A stretch of DNA of 64,000 nucleotides from Pirellulales bacterium. Lineage in GTDB: Bacteria > Planctomycetota > Planctomycetia > Pirellulales > JACPPG01. How positions within the stretch are numbered: position 1 is the stretch's first letter; every line of letters starts with the position of its first letter. The position numbers and the translations under genes are program-made. A model generated the notes under the pieces. That model was not told the origin of the DNA. It searched no databases and was given only the letters and a program-made list of their open reading frames with translations. The stretch covers positions 1 through 64,000 of the forward strand of contig DASXEJ010000008.1 in the NCBI GenBank assembly GCA_036490175.1, in the 5' to 3' direction. Shown here piece by piece: positions 18,541-27,649 of the stretch.

Positions 18541-18753
18541 ATGGCGTCGGGTACGATCAAGAAATTAGTGCATGACAAAGGGTTCGGGTTCATTCAGGGC
18601 TCGGATGGCGCAGACGTGTTCTTTCATCACTCGAGCGTGGCGGATCGCCAGTTCGACAATCTGTCCGAAGGGCAGAGCGTGGAGTACACCGTCGACCAGG
18701 GCGGCGGACCGAAGGGCAAGGGCCCCCGTGCAGCCTCGGTTACACCTGTCTAA
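18541..18753 (+). CDS. Cold-shock domain protein (CspA family)
   Basis: 70 residues, one cold-shock domain. RNP1-like KGFGFIQ (residues 15-21) and RNP2-like DVFFHHSS (about 27-34) are intact. It binds single-stranded RNA/DNA and acts as an RNA chaperone in the cytosol. The ORF starts at ATG 18541 behind a good AAGGAG (18526-18531), and a terminator follows at 18821-18854, so it is a monocistronic unit. The name csp is not specified further because several paralogues are usual. Confidence 0.95.
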   Translation: MASGTIKKLVHDKGFGFIQGSDGADVFFHHSSVADRQFDNLSEGQSVEYTVDQGGGPKGKGPRAASVTPV

Positions 18754-18820
18754 TTCGACAGGTAAGTAAACGTGGCGGCCGATGGCCGTTCGGGTTTACC
18801 AGGCCAAACAAGACCTAACG

Positions 18821-18854
18821 GGCGGCCTCGCAACTGCGGGGCCGCCTGTTTTTT
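18821..18854 (+). terminator. Rho-independent terminator of the cold-shock gene
   Basis: Stem ggcggcc (18821-18827) pairs with ggccgcc (18840-18846), followed by TGTTTTTT at 18847-18854. It lies 67 bp after the cold-shock stop codon. Confidence 0.85.
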
Positions 18855-19007
18855 GCGCTCACGCGGCGCGGCCGTCACGACCGCTGATGGCAGAATGTGG
18901 GATAATACTCGAGCGCGCCGATTGTCCCCCGCGACGTCGGCCGCGCAGCCCCCGGAAGTTTCTCCCGGCGTTCATCATTTAGCCAATAACGTTCATCGTT
19001 TCTGTCT

Positions 19008-20621
19008 ATGCCGATTCGCGTTTCGAATATTCGTTTGGGCATCGACGAAAGCGAGCAGGCGATCACAGAGCATGCCGCTCGGGCACTCGGCATCAAGGCC
19101 AGCGACATTCGCCGCTGGCGCATTTTGCGCAAGAGTCTCGATGCGCGCAGCAAGGCAGATCTACGATTCGTATACGCCGCGGAAGTTGTATTAGGGGCCG
19201 ACGAAGATCGCCTGGTCGCTCAAGCGTCGAGTCGCGCGCGCGGCATCACTGCCGAATTGTATCGCGAGACCGCGTTTGAGCTGCCGGCGACCGGCAGCGA
19301 GCCGCTTGCCGAACGGCCGATCATCGTCGGCAGTGGCCCAGCAGGACTGGCGGCCGCCTGTTTTTTGGCCGAAACGGGCTACCGGCCGCTGGTGCTCGAA
19401 CGGGGCTTTCCCGTCGCCCGAAGGGTGCGCGACGTGCAGGCGTTCGACGCGGGTGGCACGCTCGATCCGGAAAGCAACTATCTCTTCGGTGAAGGAGGAG
19501 CCGGCACGTTCAGCGACGGCAAGCTTACCTGCCGCGCGAGCGGGCCCGACGTGCAGCGCATTCTGCAACTTTTCGCCGACTGCAAAGGGAAACCGTCGAT
19601 CCTCTACGAACATCGTCCGCACCTGGGGAGCAATCGACTGCCGGCGGTGGTCAAGGCCCTGCGGCAACGCATTGAGGGCGCCGGTGGCGAGTTTCAATTT
19701 GCCTGTCGCTTAGAAGATCTGGATATTGCCGACGGCCGTTTGCGCGGCGTGACGACCTCGTCGGGCTACGTGCGCTGCGCGGTACTGGTTCTGGCGATTG
19801 GCCATAGCGCTCGCGATACCTACGACATGCTGCACGCCCGCGGTGTGCCGATGGAGCAAAAGCCGTTTCAGATCGGCGTCCGCATCGAGCAGCCGCAGGA
19901 ACAGGTCAATCGCGTGCAATATGGCGACTCGCGGCTGGAAGACCGTTTGGGCGCCGCCGACTATAGCCTGGTGGCGCGGGGCCGCATCAATCTCTTCAGC
20001 TTTTGCATGTGCGCCGGTGGGCAGGTGATACCCAGCGTGTCGGAGCCGGGCTTTTTTTGCACCAACGGCATGAGCCTTTCTCGCCGTTCGTCCCCCTTCG
20101 CCAACAGCGGCATGATGGTCACGCTGGAGCCTCGCGATTTCGGATCGGACCATGTTTTGGCGGGTGTTGCGTTGCAGCGGCAGTTCGAACGTCGCGCGTT
20201 CGAGTTGTCGCGCGGCGAGTACGCCTGCCCAATCCAATGGGCTGGCGATTTTCTGGCGGGCCGCACGAGCCAGGGCGCGATTCCCTCGAGCTATCCGCGG
20301 CAGACGATTTCCAGCGAGCTAGCCGCACTGATGCCCAAGAGTGCTTTAGAATCGCTGCAGGCCGGTTTGCCGCTGCTCGATCGACGCTGGCGCGGCAGGT
20401 TCCTCGCCAATGCGACACTCGTCGCGCCTGAATCCCGCGGCAGTTCGCCAGTGCGCTTTCCGCGCCACCCGGCAGGGCTCGAGAGCGTGGGCGTGGCGGG
20501 ATTGTACCCCGTGGGCGAAGGGGCAGGCTATGCCGGCGGCATCATCAGCGCGGCCTTGGACGGATTGCGGGCCGCCAAGGCGATCATCGCGCGTTTTGCA
20601 CCACTCGAGATGCGCGCCTGA
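19008..20621 (+). CDS. FAD-dependent dehydrogenase (COG2509-like)
   Basis: 537 residues. An N-terminal domain of about 95 residues (LGIKASDIRRWRILRKSLDAR) resembles the one preceding the Rossmann fold in uncharacterised FAD dehydrogenases. The FAD-binding IIVGSGPAGLAAACFLAE segment starts at residue 105 (GSGPAG 108-113), and a glutamate follows at the end of the second strand (VLERG). Further conserved parts are GEGGAGTFSDGKLTCR and, near the end, YPVGEGAGYAGGIISAALDG, which closes over the FAD. Substrate unknown. It starts at ATG 19008 and is convergent with the Tyr-rich protein gene. Confidence 0.85.
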   Translation: MPIRVSNIRLGIDESEQAITEHAARALGIKASDIRRWRILRKSLDARSKADLRFVYAAEVVLGADEDRLVAQASSRARGITAELYRETAFELPATGSEPLAERPIIVGSGPAGLAAACFLAETGYRPLVLERGFPVARRVRDVQAFDAGGTLDPESNYLFGEGGAGTFSDGKLTCRASGPDVQRILQLFADCKGKPSILYEHRPHLGSNRLPAVVKALRQRIEGAGGEFQFACRLEDLDIADGRLRGVTTSSGYVRCAVLVLAIGHSARDTYDMLHARGVPMEQKPFQIGVRIEQPQEQVNRVQYGDSRLEDRLGAADYSLVARGRINLFSFCMCAGGQVIPSVSEPGFFCTNGMSLSRRSSPFANSGMMVTLEPRDFGSDHVLAGVALQRQFERRAFELSRGEYACPIQWAGDFLAGRTSQGAIPSSYPRQTISSELAALMPKSALESLQAGLPLLDRRWRGRFLANATLVAPESRGSSPVRFPRHPAGLESVGVAGLYPVGEGAGYAGGIISAALDGLRAAKAIIARFAPLEMRA

Positions 20622-20679
20622 TCAGAGCGCGCCGTTTCGTGGTCCGGCGTGACCAGTTGCTCTTATGAGCCGAACGTCG

Positions 20680-21075
20680 CTATTGCCGCTCTGGGTCGAG
20701 CTGCGGGTTGATCGGCGGGCGATTTCCTCGCGGGGCTTGGTCCCCTTTTCCGGCTGACCAGTCGTAGATGAACTCACGGGGGTACTGCGTGTAGCCACCG
20801 TAATAGTTCGACGAGCCGTAGTACCAGGACGACGGCGGGTAGAGGCAAGGTCGGTAGCGGTAGCCCGACGTGGGAGCACAACGATAAGCCGGGTAGTACG
20901 AATAGCCGTGGTGGGGGCTCCAACCCCCGAGACCACCCCACCAGGGGCGCCAATGATCGTAATAGGGATGGTAGCCGGGCCCGAATCCGCCGTAGGCGTA
21001 GTCGGCCTGGGCCGCGGTGGTCAGGCTGGCCGAGAGCGCGGTCGTCAGCAGGACCAAGATGATGGCTCGCTTCAC
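20680..21075 (-). CDS. Small secreted Tyr/Gly/Pro-rich protein
   Basis: 131 residues beginning with a GTG codon at 21075, preceded by AGGGAG at good spacing. A clear signal peptide (AIILVLLTTALSASLTTAAQA) is followed by a region very rich in Tyr, Gly, Trp and Pro (repeated YY, GGY and WW) with two Cys. Such proteins are common in planctomycete envelopes and may be structural, but no function is established. No domain recognised. Confidence 0.75.
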   Translation of the reverse strand: MKRAIILVLLTTALSASLTTAAQADYAYGGFGPGYHPYYDHWRPWWGGLGGWSPHHGYSYYPAYRCAPTSGYRYRPCLYPPSSWYYGSSNYYGGYTQYPREFIYDWSAGKGDQAPRGNRPPINPQLDPERQ

Positions 21076-21369
21076 GGTTTGCTCTCCCTGCGAATCGAAG
21101 TGCGCAAGATTGCCGAGACCTCAAAATCCACATCGGACGTTTGGCCTATGAGAAAGCAGGAAAAAAGTATCCCACACGCGGGTCCCCGAGAGGCGCATGT
21201 GCTAGCAACCGCTTGCAATCACACGGTAGCAAAAAGCAGGCAGAACTTGCCAGGTGGTAGCACAGCGCATGACAAACGGTCGTTGCGCATCGATAAGCAT
21301 TATCGCGATTTAACGCGCTGTGCGCCGTGGGGCGCATGTTCTACGACATCCGCGTTCATCGATCAGCAT

Positions 21370-22587
21370 TCACTTCGCCGCGTCACCGGCGCGAATCCAC
21401 GCTTCGTTCGTGGCGACGTGCTTCATGCTCTTGCCCCCTTTGACGAAGTAGCTGTAGATGAAGTGGATCGTACCGTCGGCCCCCTGGATAACGGCCGGGT
21501 AGTGGTACGAACCATCCTCGTGCTTTTCCAGATGTCGCGTGATGGGCCAGGTGCGTCCTTCGTCTTCCGAGATCGACGCGGCCAGGCTATTGCGCCCTTT
21601 GACCGTGTCGTTATAGACAAGCAGCCAGTGACCGTTGGCCAATCGTACACCGTCGATGCCGGCGCCTGGGTTCGGCAAGTCCATGGTGCCGACCGGGCCC
21701 CAAGTTTCGCCGCTGTCCTGAGATTCGCTGGTACGGATCTTGTTCAGCGGACCATTCTCGCGCATGTAGGCGACCAGCGTGCCGTCGTTTTTGCGGAGAA
21801 CGGTCGGTTGGATATTGCCAAAGCCGCAGATGGGCTCGCTGGCGTACCACGTGCGGCCATCATCGTCTGAGATCGCCATCAACGAGACCGAATACGCGTC
21901 TGTGTACAGCGGCAACAAGATTCGCCCGCTGGGGAGCACCGTTGGCTTGCAACGCGGCTGCCAACCCAACCGGTGCGAAATCTTTTCCTTGAGGGTTTTG
22001 CGTACATGGGCATCGAAGGCCTTCTCGCGAACCAATTCGCCCTCTCGTTTCGAGCCAAGCTCGTCGAGGGTCCTGGTCATCTTCTCTTCGAATCGCGGAG
22101 GGTTGAGCGGAATGACTCCCTGCCACTCCCACTGGGGCGGGCCGTCCTTTTCGTAGTCGCTCGACACAAGATATTCGGTCAAACACGATTCCCAACTATT
22201 GGCCAGGATCAGCGGCCAGAATAGCCATAGCCGTCCCCGGGCGTCGATCATCATCGTGGTGTTGCAATCGGGGAAGCCCGGCGTGTCGACCAGCAGAAAA
22301 GTTTCGCTCCAGTCGTTCTTTCCCTTGCGTTGCCGGGCACCGAAGACTGCCACGTCGTCGGCCGTGCGCTCGCCCGAGCCCCGATACCAACTGACAAACA
22401 AGTCGCCGTTCGGGCATTCGACGATGCCAGGGGCGTGGTTATGTTGCGGATTCAAGGGAAAGACCAGCGACTCACGGTAGCTGGGCTCCTCGGCCCGAGC
22501 CGATGATGGCAAGAATGCCAAGTTGAGTAGCAAAAGAGCCCAAGGCAGGGCGTTGGTCCGAGTGTCCAGCAGGGAACAAAATCTCAT
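21370..22587 (-). CDS. Secreted sialidase-like (BNR/Asp-box) protein
   Basis: 405 residues from ATG 22587, where a signal peptide begins (ALPWALLLLNLAFLPSSARA). Three Asp boxes are visible: SDDDGRTW, SQDSGETW and SEDEGRTW, marking a six-bladed beta-propeller of the BNR_2 exo-alpha-sialidase-like family. It is expected to act outside the cytoplasm on glycosides. True sialidase activity is not certain because many planctomycete members of this fold are uncharacterised. It is divergent from the DoxX gene (212-bp gap). Confidence 0.82.
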   Translation of the reverse strand: MRFCSLLDTRTNALPWALLLLNLAFLPSSARAEEPSYRESLVFPLNPQHNHAPGIVECPNGDLFVSWYRGSGERTADDVAVFGARQRKGKNDWSETFLLVDTPGFPDCNTTMMIDARGRLWLFWPLILANSWESCLTEYLVSSDYEKDGPPQWEWQGVIPLNPPRFEEKMTRTLDELGSKREGELVREKAFDAHVRKTLKEKISHRLGWQPRCKPTVLPSGRILLPLYTDAYSVSLMAISDDDGRTWYASEPICGFGNIQPTVLRKNDGTLVAYMRENGPLNKIRTSESQDSGETWGPVGTMDLPNPGAGIDGVRLANGHWLLVYNDTVKGRNSLAASISEDEGRTWPITRHLEKHEDGSYHYPAVIQGADGTIHFIYSYFVKGGKSMKHVATNEAWIRAGDAAK

Positions 22588-22799
22588 GGGGTGCGATTCC
22601 GGCGGGGCTAGAAGGGCAGGGGCGGGGGTAACGACCGTAGTGTGGTTGGCACAGTCGTGACTGTCAACTTTGAACGTGCCGGTTGCCAAGCGAGGCGTAT
22701 AATTCCCGCCGGAGCTGGCTGAGAGCCGCTCCGGCACTTCGCTTTCGATCGACTTTTGCTCGCATCACGAGTACGGTTTTCTCACTCGGGAGACATCCC

Positions 22800-23225
22800 A
22801 TGAACGCTGCGCTCGAGGGACCGCTGAATCTCGCGGGTCGCATGCTGCTGGCGCTCATTTTCGTGGCCAGTGGTTTTGGCAAGATTGCCGATTGGGAGGG
22901 GACTCAAGGGTACATGGCATCGGCCGGAATGGTGGCCATTCCGGTCTTCCTTGTGGGTGCGATCGTGTTCGAGATCGTGGGGGGATTGTCGGTGGCAAGC
23001 GGCTTCAAGGCCCGTTGGGGTGCCTTGGCACTGATCGTATTCCTCATTCCAACAACGCTGATATTTCATGGCTTTTGGCGCGAAACCGAACCCGGTCCGA
23101 GCCGCGTGCAAATGATCAACTTCATGAAGAATGTGGCGATCGCGGGAGCCATGCTCACCATTGTCGCCCGCGGCGCCGGGGCGTGGAGCCTCGACGCGCT
23201 GCTGGCCGATCGACAAAAGCAGTGA
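22800..23225 (+). CDS. DoxX family membrane protein
   Basis: 141 residues from ATG 22800, preceded by GGGAGAC. Four hydrophobic helices are visible (about 10-30, 47-68, 72-90 and 107-125). The pattern LALIFVASGFGKIADWEGT near the N-terminus is typical of DoxX/DoxD-like small integral membrane proteins. The exact role is unclear; relatives are linked to quinone or thiol redox reactions. It is followed 124 bp later by a pirin gene on the same strand, a frequent pairing. Confidence 0.88.
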   Translation: MNAALEGPLNLAGRMLLALIFVASGFGKIADWEGTQGYMASAGMVAIPVFLVGAIVFEIVGGLSVASGFKARWGALALIVFLIPTTLIFHGFWRETEPGPSRVQMINFMKNVAIAGAMLTIVARGAGAWSLDALLADRQKQ

Positions 23226-23349
23226 CACGACCTGCCGTGATGTATCGGGGATACTCATGCGGTCGGGATCATCGCAAGCCCAGCGGCCTCGTCGAAGTAT
23301 TTATCCGCCAGCCGCATGTTTTTGACCTTAAGACGAAGGGAACAGAATC

Positions 23350-24048
23350 ATGATCATGCTGCGACGCTCGGCCGAGCGCGGCCACTTCGACCACGGTTGG
23401 CTCGACACCTATCACACGTTCTCGTTTGGCGACTATTACGACCCGCGGCATATGGGCTTTCGCACTCTGCGTGTGATCAATGAAGACCGCGTGAAACCGG
23501 GCGGCGGTTTTGGCATGCACGGCCACCGAGATATGGAAATCGTGACGCTCGTGCTGGCGGGACAATTGGAGCACAAGGACAGCCTGGGGACCGGTTCGGT
23601 GATTCGTCCCGGCGATTTGCAGCGCATGTCGGCCGGTACCGATATCCGGCATAGCGAGTTCAATCCTTCGGCAACCGATTCGGTTCACCTGCTGCAAATC
23701 TGGATTACGCCCCGCAAGCCAGGGTTGACCCCTCAGTACGAGCAGCGGCAGTTTCCTGCCGACGCCCGTAGCGGACGGTGGCAGCTAGTGGCCTCGCCCG
23801 ACGGGCACGACGGCAGCTTGACCATTCACCAGGACGCGCGGATTTCGTGGGCCACTCTGGGGCCGGGGCAATCGCTCGACTATACGTTCGCGGAGGGCCG
23901 CTACGGTTGGCTCCAGGTAATCTACGGTGAGATTAGCGTCGGCAACGACGCGCTTTCCGCCGGTGACGGCGCCGGACTGATCGACGAGGCGCATCTAAAA
24001 ATCACGGCGCGCGAGTCGGCCGAGCTGTTGCTGTTCGATCTGGGTTGA
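23350..24048 (+). CDS. Pirin-family bicupin
   Basis: 232 residues, bicupin pirin-like protein of the YhhW (quercetin 2,3-dioxygenase) type. The N-terminal cupin shows RSAERGHFDHGWLDTYHTFSF and FGMHGHRDMEIVTLVLAGQLEHKDS, which supply the metal-ligand set (His57, His59, His101, Glu103 in pirin numbering). The C-terminal cupin (about 145-232) is typically metal-free. Proposed roles are redox sensing or dioxygenase activity, cytosolic. An AAGGGAACAG sequence precedes the ATG. Likely co-transcribed with DoxX. Confidence 0.92.
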   Translation: MIMLRRSAERGHFDHGWLDTYHTFSFGDYYDPRHMGFRTLRVINEDRVKPGGGFGMHGHRDMEIVTLVLAGQLEHKDSLGTGSVIRPGDLQRMSAGTDIRHSEFNPSATDSVHLLQIWITPRKPGLTPQYEQRQFPADARSGRWQLVASPDGHDGSLTIHQDARISWATLGPGQSLDYTFAEGRYGWLQVIYGEISVGNDALSAGDGAGLIDEAHLKITARESAELLLFDLG

Positions 24049-24222
24049 ACGCCATGAGCGCCAGTACCCTGTCGCGACATCCGGATGCGCGCAGCAGCAG
24101 ATACAACGGCTGCATGGTAGCAATTCACATCCGACATTCTGTCGGCTTTTTGCTCGGCAGGAGTGTTCGCGTGTCGTACAATCACGCGCATTCAGGGGTG
24201 CACTTCGTCGAACGAGGCCCTC

Positions 24223-24771
24223 ATGGCTGAGCAGGAAGCTGCCCATTCGCTGGTCGTTGGTGAATTCTTAGAGTTGATTCGCGAGGGGCATTGGGAATAC
24301 GCGAAGCGAACCAACTCGCCAGGCGCCGTCGTGATCGTGCCGGTGACCGATGACGGCCAACTCGTGCTGATCGAACAATATCGCATTCCGGTGGCGCATC
24401 GCGTGATCGAGCTTCCCGCTGGACTGGTGGGAGATTCCAGCGACGACCAGGGAGAAACAGTAGAGACGGCCGCGCGCCGCGAACTGCTGGAAGAGACCGG
24501 CTACGAAGCGTGGGAGTTGCGCGAGTTGACCTGCGGTCCGCCGTCGGCCGGCATGAGCTCCGAGGTCGTCACCTTTCTGCTCGCTACACATCTCAAGCGC
24601 GCCGGCTCCGGCGGCGGCGTTCACACCGAGCAAATCGAGGTCCACAGCATTCCGCTGGCCGACGTGCCGCGCTGGCTCGACAAGCGTCGCGACAAAGGGG
24701 TCATGGTGGACCCCAAGGTTTACGCCGGGCTGTACTTTGCCGAGCGGGCCGTGCGCAACGGCGGCCACTAA
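24223..24771 (+). CDS. Nudix hydrolase (ADP-ribose pyrophosphatase-like)
   Basis: 182 residues from ATG 24223; the upstream in-frame start at 24163 gives a non-homologous extension. The Nudix box core RRELLEETGYE is present with the preceding Glu in GETVETAA; the glycine expected five residues before it is displaced by the acidic insert GDSSDDQGE. The segment LIEQYRIPVAHRVIELPAGLV is typical of ADP-ribose/NDP-sugar pyrophosphatases. It cleaves nucleoside diphosphate-X compounds in the cytosol. It is convergent with the GNAT gene. Confidence 0.9.
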   Translation: MAEQEAAHSLVVGEFLELIREGHWEYAKRTNSPGAVVIVPVTDDGQLVLIEQYRIPVAHRVIELPAGLVGDSSDDQGETVETAARRELLEETGYEAWELRELTCGPPSAGMSSEVVTFLLATHLKRAGSGGGVHTEQIEVHSIPLADVPRWLDKRRDKGVMVDPKVYAGLYFAERAVRNGGH

Positions 24772-24818
24772 CGATTCAAGAGCAAATGCGCTTGCGAAGA
24801 GTCCCGGCGGCCCGCGCG

Positions 24819-25310
24819 TTATTCTTGCGGCTTGATAGCGCCGGACCAATCGCACTCATACAAATGATGTCCCGACGGCGCGAGGCCTAAGCGCCGGTAC
24901 GTGGATATCGCCGCGTGGTTGTGCTCGTCGACGTACAGCCGCAATCCGCAGACGTTGGGTTCGGCGCGCGCCAAAGTGCTGATAAAGTCGTGCAGGGCGC
25001 GAAACACGCCGCTGCCGCGGTAACTTGGATGCACGTAGACGCTTTGGATCCACCAGAAGATGCCGTTGCGCCAGTCGCTCCACTCGTACGTGAGCATCGT
25101 CTGGCCCACGACTTCGGTATCCAAGGTGGCGATGAAGTAGCGACACAACTCCGGTTGCGCGAGCGCCCGTTCGACGCCCAGCGTCAGGACTGCCGGATCG
25201 AGCACTTTGCTTTCGGTCTCGATTGCCAGCTGGCGGTTGAATTCGACGATCGTCCGCACATCGTCGATCGTTGCTTCGCGGACGAGCACTTTGTGATGCG
25301 TGGCTGGCAT
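24819..25310 (-). CDS. GNAT-family N-acetyltransferase
   Basis: 163 residues with a GNAT fold: REATIDDVRTIVEFN at the N-terminus, the acetyl-CoA-binding motif A IQSVYVHPSYRGSGVFRAL (about 88-106), and motif B LYVDEHNHAAISTYRRLGL. It transfers an acetyl group to an unknown amine; substrate not predictable. It is soluble and starts at ATG 25310. The peroxiredoxin-kinase gene lies 46 bp further on the same strand (upstream in transcription), so co-transcription with it is likely. Confidence 0.9.
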   Translation of the reverse strand: MPATHHKVLVREATIDDVRTIVEFNRQLAIETESKVLDPAVLTLGVERALAQPELCRYFIATLDTEVVGQTMLTYEWSDWRNGIFWWIQSVYVHPSYRGSGVFRALHDFISTLARAEPNVCGLRLYVDEHNHAAISTYRRLGLAPSGHHLYECDWSGAIKPQE

Positions 25311-25356
25311 GGGTTCCTCGTCGGTATGTAAACTCCCGAAGCAACCTCGTGGGGTA

Positions 25357-26736
25357 TTATGTCGCCAGTGGCCCCGTCGCGCAGTTCGCCAATTCGTCGG
25401 CTATGTCTTGCATAGTGGCGTCGCGCTCGCGTGGGTCGTGCACCAGGGCCTTGCGTACGATCGCGGCGAACGGCTCTGGCAACTGGCTGGCCAGCGCTGC
25501 GGCGTCCGCGTGGCGAATGCGATTGAGGACCTGTAATACATTATCACCGTCGAAGGCCCGTTGGCCACTGAACATCTCGTATAACATTGTGCCCAACGAA
25601 AAGACGTCGCTGGCTATCGTCGCCCGCTCGCCGTTGGCTTGCTCTGGGGACATATAGCACGGAGTTCCGGCGAGACTCCCTGAGCTGATGCCCAATAGGT
25701 CGGTGGTATCGTCCGGGGTTGCGGATCGCACCTCGCGACGCGAAAGTCCGAAATCCAGCAACTTCACTACGCCGCTGTCCGTCACAAAGATGTTGGCCGG
25801 TTTCAAATCGCCGTGTACGATGCCGCGAGCATGGGCCGCGGCCATGCCGGCGGCGATTTGCTGTGCCAAGTTGGCGCACGACTCGGCGGACAGCGGGCCG
25901 TCTTCGATAACCCGGCTGAGCGGCCTGCCGGCCAGATACTCCATGGCGATCACCGGCACGCCTTCGCTGTCGTCGACGCTGTATACCGTACAGACGTTGA
26001 CGTGATTCAGCGCGGCTGCGGCGCGGGCTTCCGCCAGCACGGCGCCGGCGTTGGCCGGGCTGCCGACCTTCAAGACTTTCAGCGCCACCGAACGGTGCAA
26101 TGTTGTGTCCTGCGCGCGAAATACCGAGGCAAACGCGCCGCTACCGATCTGCTCTTCGATGCGGTAGTGCGACAACACGCTGCCGGGCCCCAATGATCGT
26201 GGTTTATCGAGCGTGGACTCGCCGGGGCTCCAATTCTCGGCGCACAGCCCGCCGGTCTGCAGAGCGGCCAGCACACGCAGTATTTCATCGGTCCGGCGTC
26301 CGACGCTGAGATTGTGAACCACTTGGTATTGTAAGACGCTGTTGGGGTCGATGATGAACAGCCCGCGCAGCGCCACGTGCTGCGTTTCCAGAAACACTCC
26401 GTAGTCGCGGCAGGCGGCTCCCGACACGTCGCTGGCCAGCGGATAGCCGAGCCCGCTGAGCCCTCCCTGCGCGCGGGGAGTGCCAATCCAGCGCTGGTGC
26501 GATTCCAGGGTGTCGGCACTGATGCCCAAGGCATCGCAGCCACGGCGCGTGAATTCTTCGATGCGGGCCCCGATCGCCGTCAATTCGGTGGGGCACACCA
26601 GCGAAAAATCGCGAGGGTAGAAGATCAGCACCAACCAGCGACCCCGGAAGTCGGCCAGCCGGCTGCGGCCCGCGGCGGCGGTCGAAGGGAGGTCGAAATC
26701 AGGTGCCAGGCTGCCGACCGCGGCATTTGTCGTCAT
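25357..26736 (-). CDS. 2-Cys peroxiredoxin fused to a soluble Ser/Thr protein kinase
   Basis: 459 residues from ATG 26736. Residues 1-178 form a complete AhpC/Prx1-type typical 2-Cys peroxiredoxin: FYPRDFSLVCPTEL with peroxidatic Cys48 (the Thr of the PxxxTxxC motif is Ser45), LRGLFIIDPNSVLQY, and GGLCAENWSPGES with resolving Cys165. Residues 190-440 form a Hanks-type kinase: GSGAFASVF Gly loop (198-206), VALK Lys220, alpha-C Glu236, HGDLKPANI (308-316; Asp310, Asn315), DFG 328-330 and SPE 363-365. All catalytic kinase residues are present; HRD reads HGD, so it is a non-RD kinase. No membrane helix, unlike most planctomycete kinases. Reading: peroxide oxidation of Cys48/Cys165 may control kinase activity in the cytosol. 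GNAT gene follows 46 bp downstream. Confidence 0.93.
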   Translation of the reverse strand: MTTNAAVGSLAPDFDLPSTAAAGRSRLADFRGRWLVLIFYPRDFSLVCPTELTAIGARIEEFTRRGCDALGISADTLESHQRWIGTPRAQGGLSGLGYPLASDVSGAACRDYGVFLETQHVALRGLFIIDPNSVLQYQVVHNLSVGRRTDEILRVLAALQTGGLCAENWSPGESTLDKPRSLGPGSVLSHYRIEEQIGSGAFASVFRAQDTTLHRSVALKVLKVGSPANAGAVLAEARAAAALNHVNVCTVYSVDDSEGVPVIAMEYLAGRPLSRVIEDGPLSAESCANLAQQIAAGMAAAHARGIVHGDLKPANIFVTDSGVVKLLDFGLSRREVRSATPDDTTDLLGISSGSLAGTPCYMSPEQANGERATIASDVFSLGTMLYEMFSGQRAFDGDNVLQVLNRIRHADAAALASQLPEPFAAIVRKALVHDPRERDATMQDIADELANCATGPLAT

Positions 26737-26829
26737 AGGTACACGCCTCGAACGCTTGCGCTCCGTCGCAGTTGTCCCCACAGCGCGAACTTACCGCAAC
26801 GTGCCGCGAATGGCAAGGAGGCCGAAGAT

Positions 26830-27585
26830 CTATAGCTTTACGGCGACCACGCGGATGCGACGATAGTCAACCACCCAGTGATCTTCTTGCCAGAGCGGAT
26901 CGCGCAATTGTCGTTCGACGGCTGTGAATACGGATTCCTGTCGCTCGGCGCTAAGCGGCGCCAAAAATGAACCGGCGAACATACGCAGCCAGTTGCGCAA
27001 TCCTTGCTCGCCATCTTCGAGCGGCGTGGGTCGATCGAAGAGCGTGGCGAAGCGCACTTCAAACCCCTGCTGTTCCAGAAGGGGCGCGTACTGTCCCACG
27101 CTGGGAAAGAACCACTGCTGCGACAGATCGGTGTCGCCGAGCGCCTGGTTCATCGCCGTGATCACGCTGGCGACGCACCCCTTGCCGCCGAACTCGGCCA
27201 CGAATCGTCCGCCGGGTCGCAGGGCACCGGCAATCGCACGCACGGCCGCTTCGGGAGGGCGGACCCAATGTAGCACGGCGTTGCTAAAGACCGCATCTTG
27301 CGGCGCTTCCACTGTAAAGTTAGTGCCATCCGCGACGCGAAAATCGAGCTGCGGAAAATTGCGCTGGGCTTGTTTGACCATCTCGGGCGAGAGATCGGCG
27401 CCAATCACTTGAGCGCCGCGGGCCGCGATTTCGGCCGTCAGCGGACCGGTGCCGCAACCCAGGTCGAAAATTCGCTCGCCCGGCTGCGGATCGAGCAAAT
27501 CTAACAACCCAGCCGCTGCTTTATAGACGAACGAGTGCCGCGAATCGTACAGCGCCGGATCCCAAGTCTGCGTGGGTGTGGTCAT
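26830..27585 (-). CDS. SAM-dependent methyltransferase (class I)
   Basis: 251 residues. Motif I is IFDLGCGTGPL (about 39-49), followed by VIGADLSPEMV (motif II) and a motif near SNAVLHWVRPP. The pattern resembles trans-aconitate 2-methyltransferase and UbiE-like small-molecule methyltransferases; the acceptor cannot be deduced. Cytosolic. It lies upstream of the peroxiredoxin-kinase gene on the same strand with a 93-bp gap. Confidence 0.85.
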   Translation of the reverse strand: MTTPTQTWDPALYDSRHSFVYKAAAGLLDLLDPQPGERIFDLGCGTGPLTAEIAARGAQVIGADLSPEMVKQAQRNFPQLDFRVADGTNFTVEAPQDAVFSNAVLHWVRPPEAAVRAIAGALRPGGRFVAEFGGKGCVASVITAMNQALGDTDLSQQWFFPSVGQYAPLLEQQGFEVRFATLFDRPTPLEDGEQGLRNWLRMFAGSFLAPLSAERQESVFTAVERQLRDPLWQEDHWVVDYRRIRVVAVKL

Positions 27586-27649
27586 GGTGTATCTGTAGGC
27601 GGTAGGGATGATTAATTAACCGGGGTGACACGTCGTAGCGCGTCCGGGT

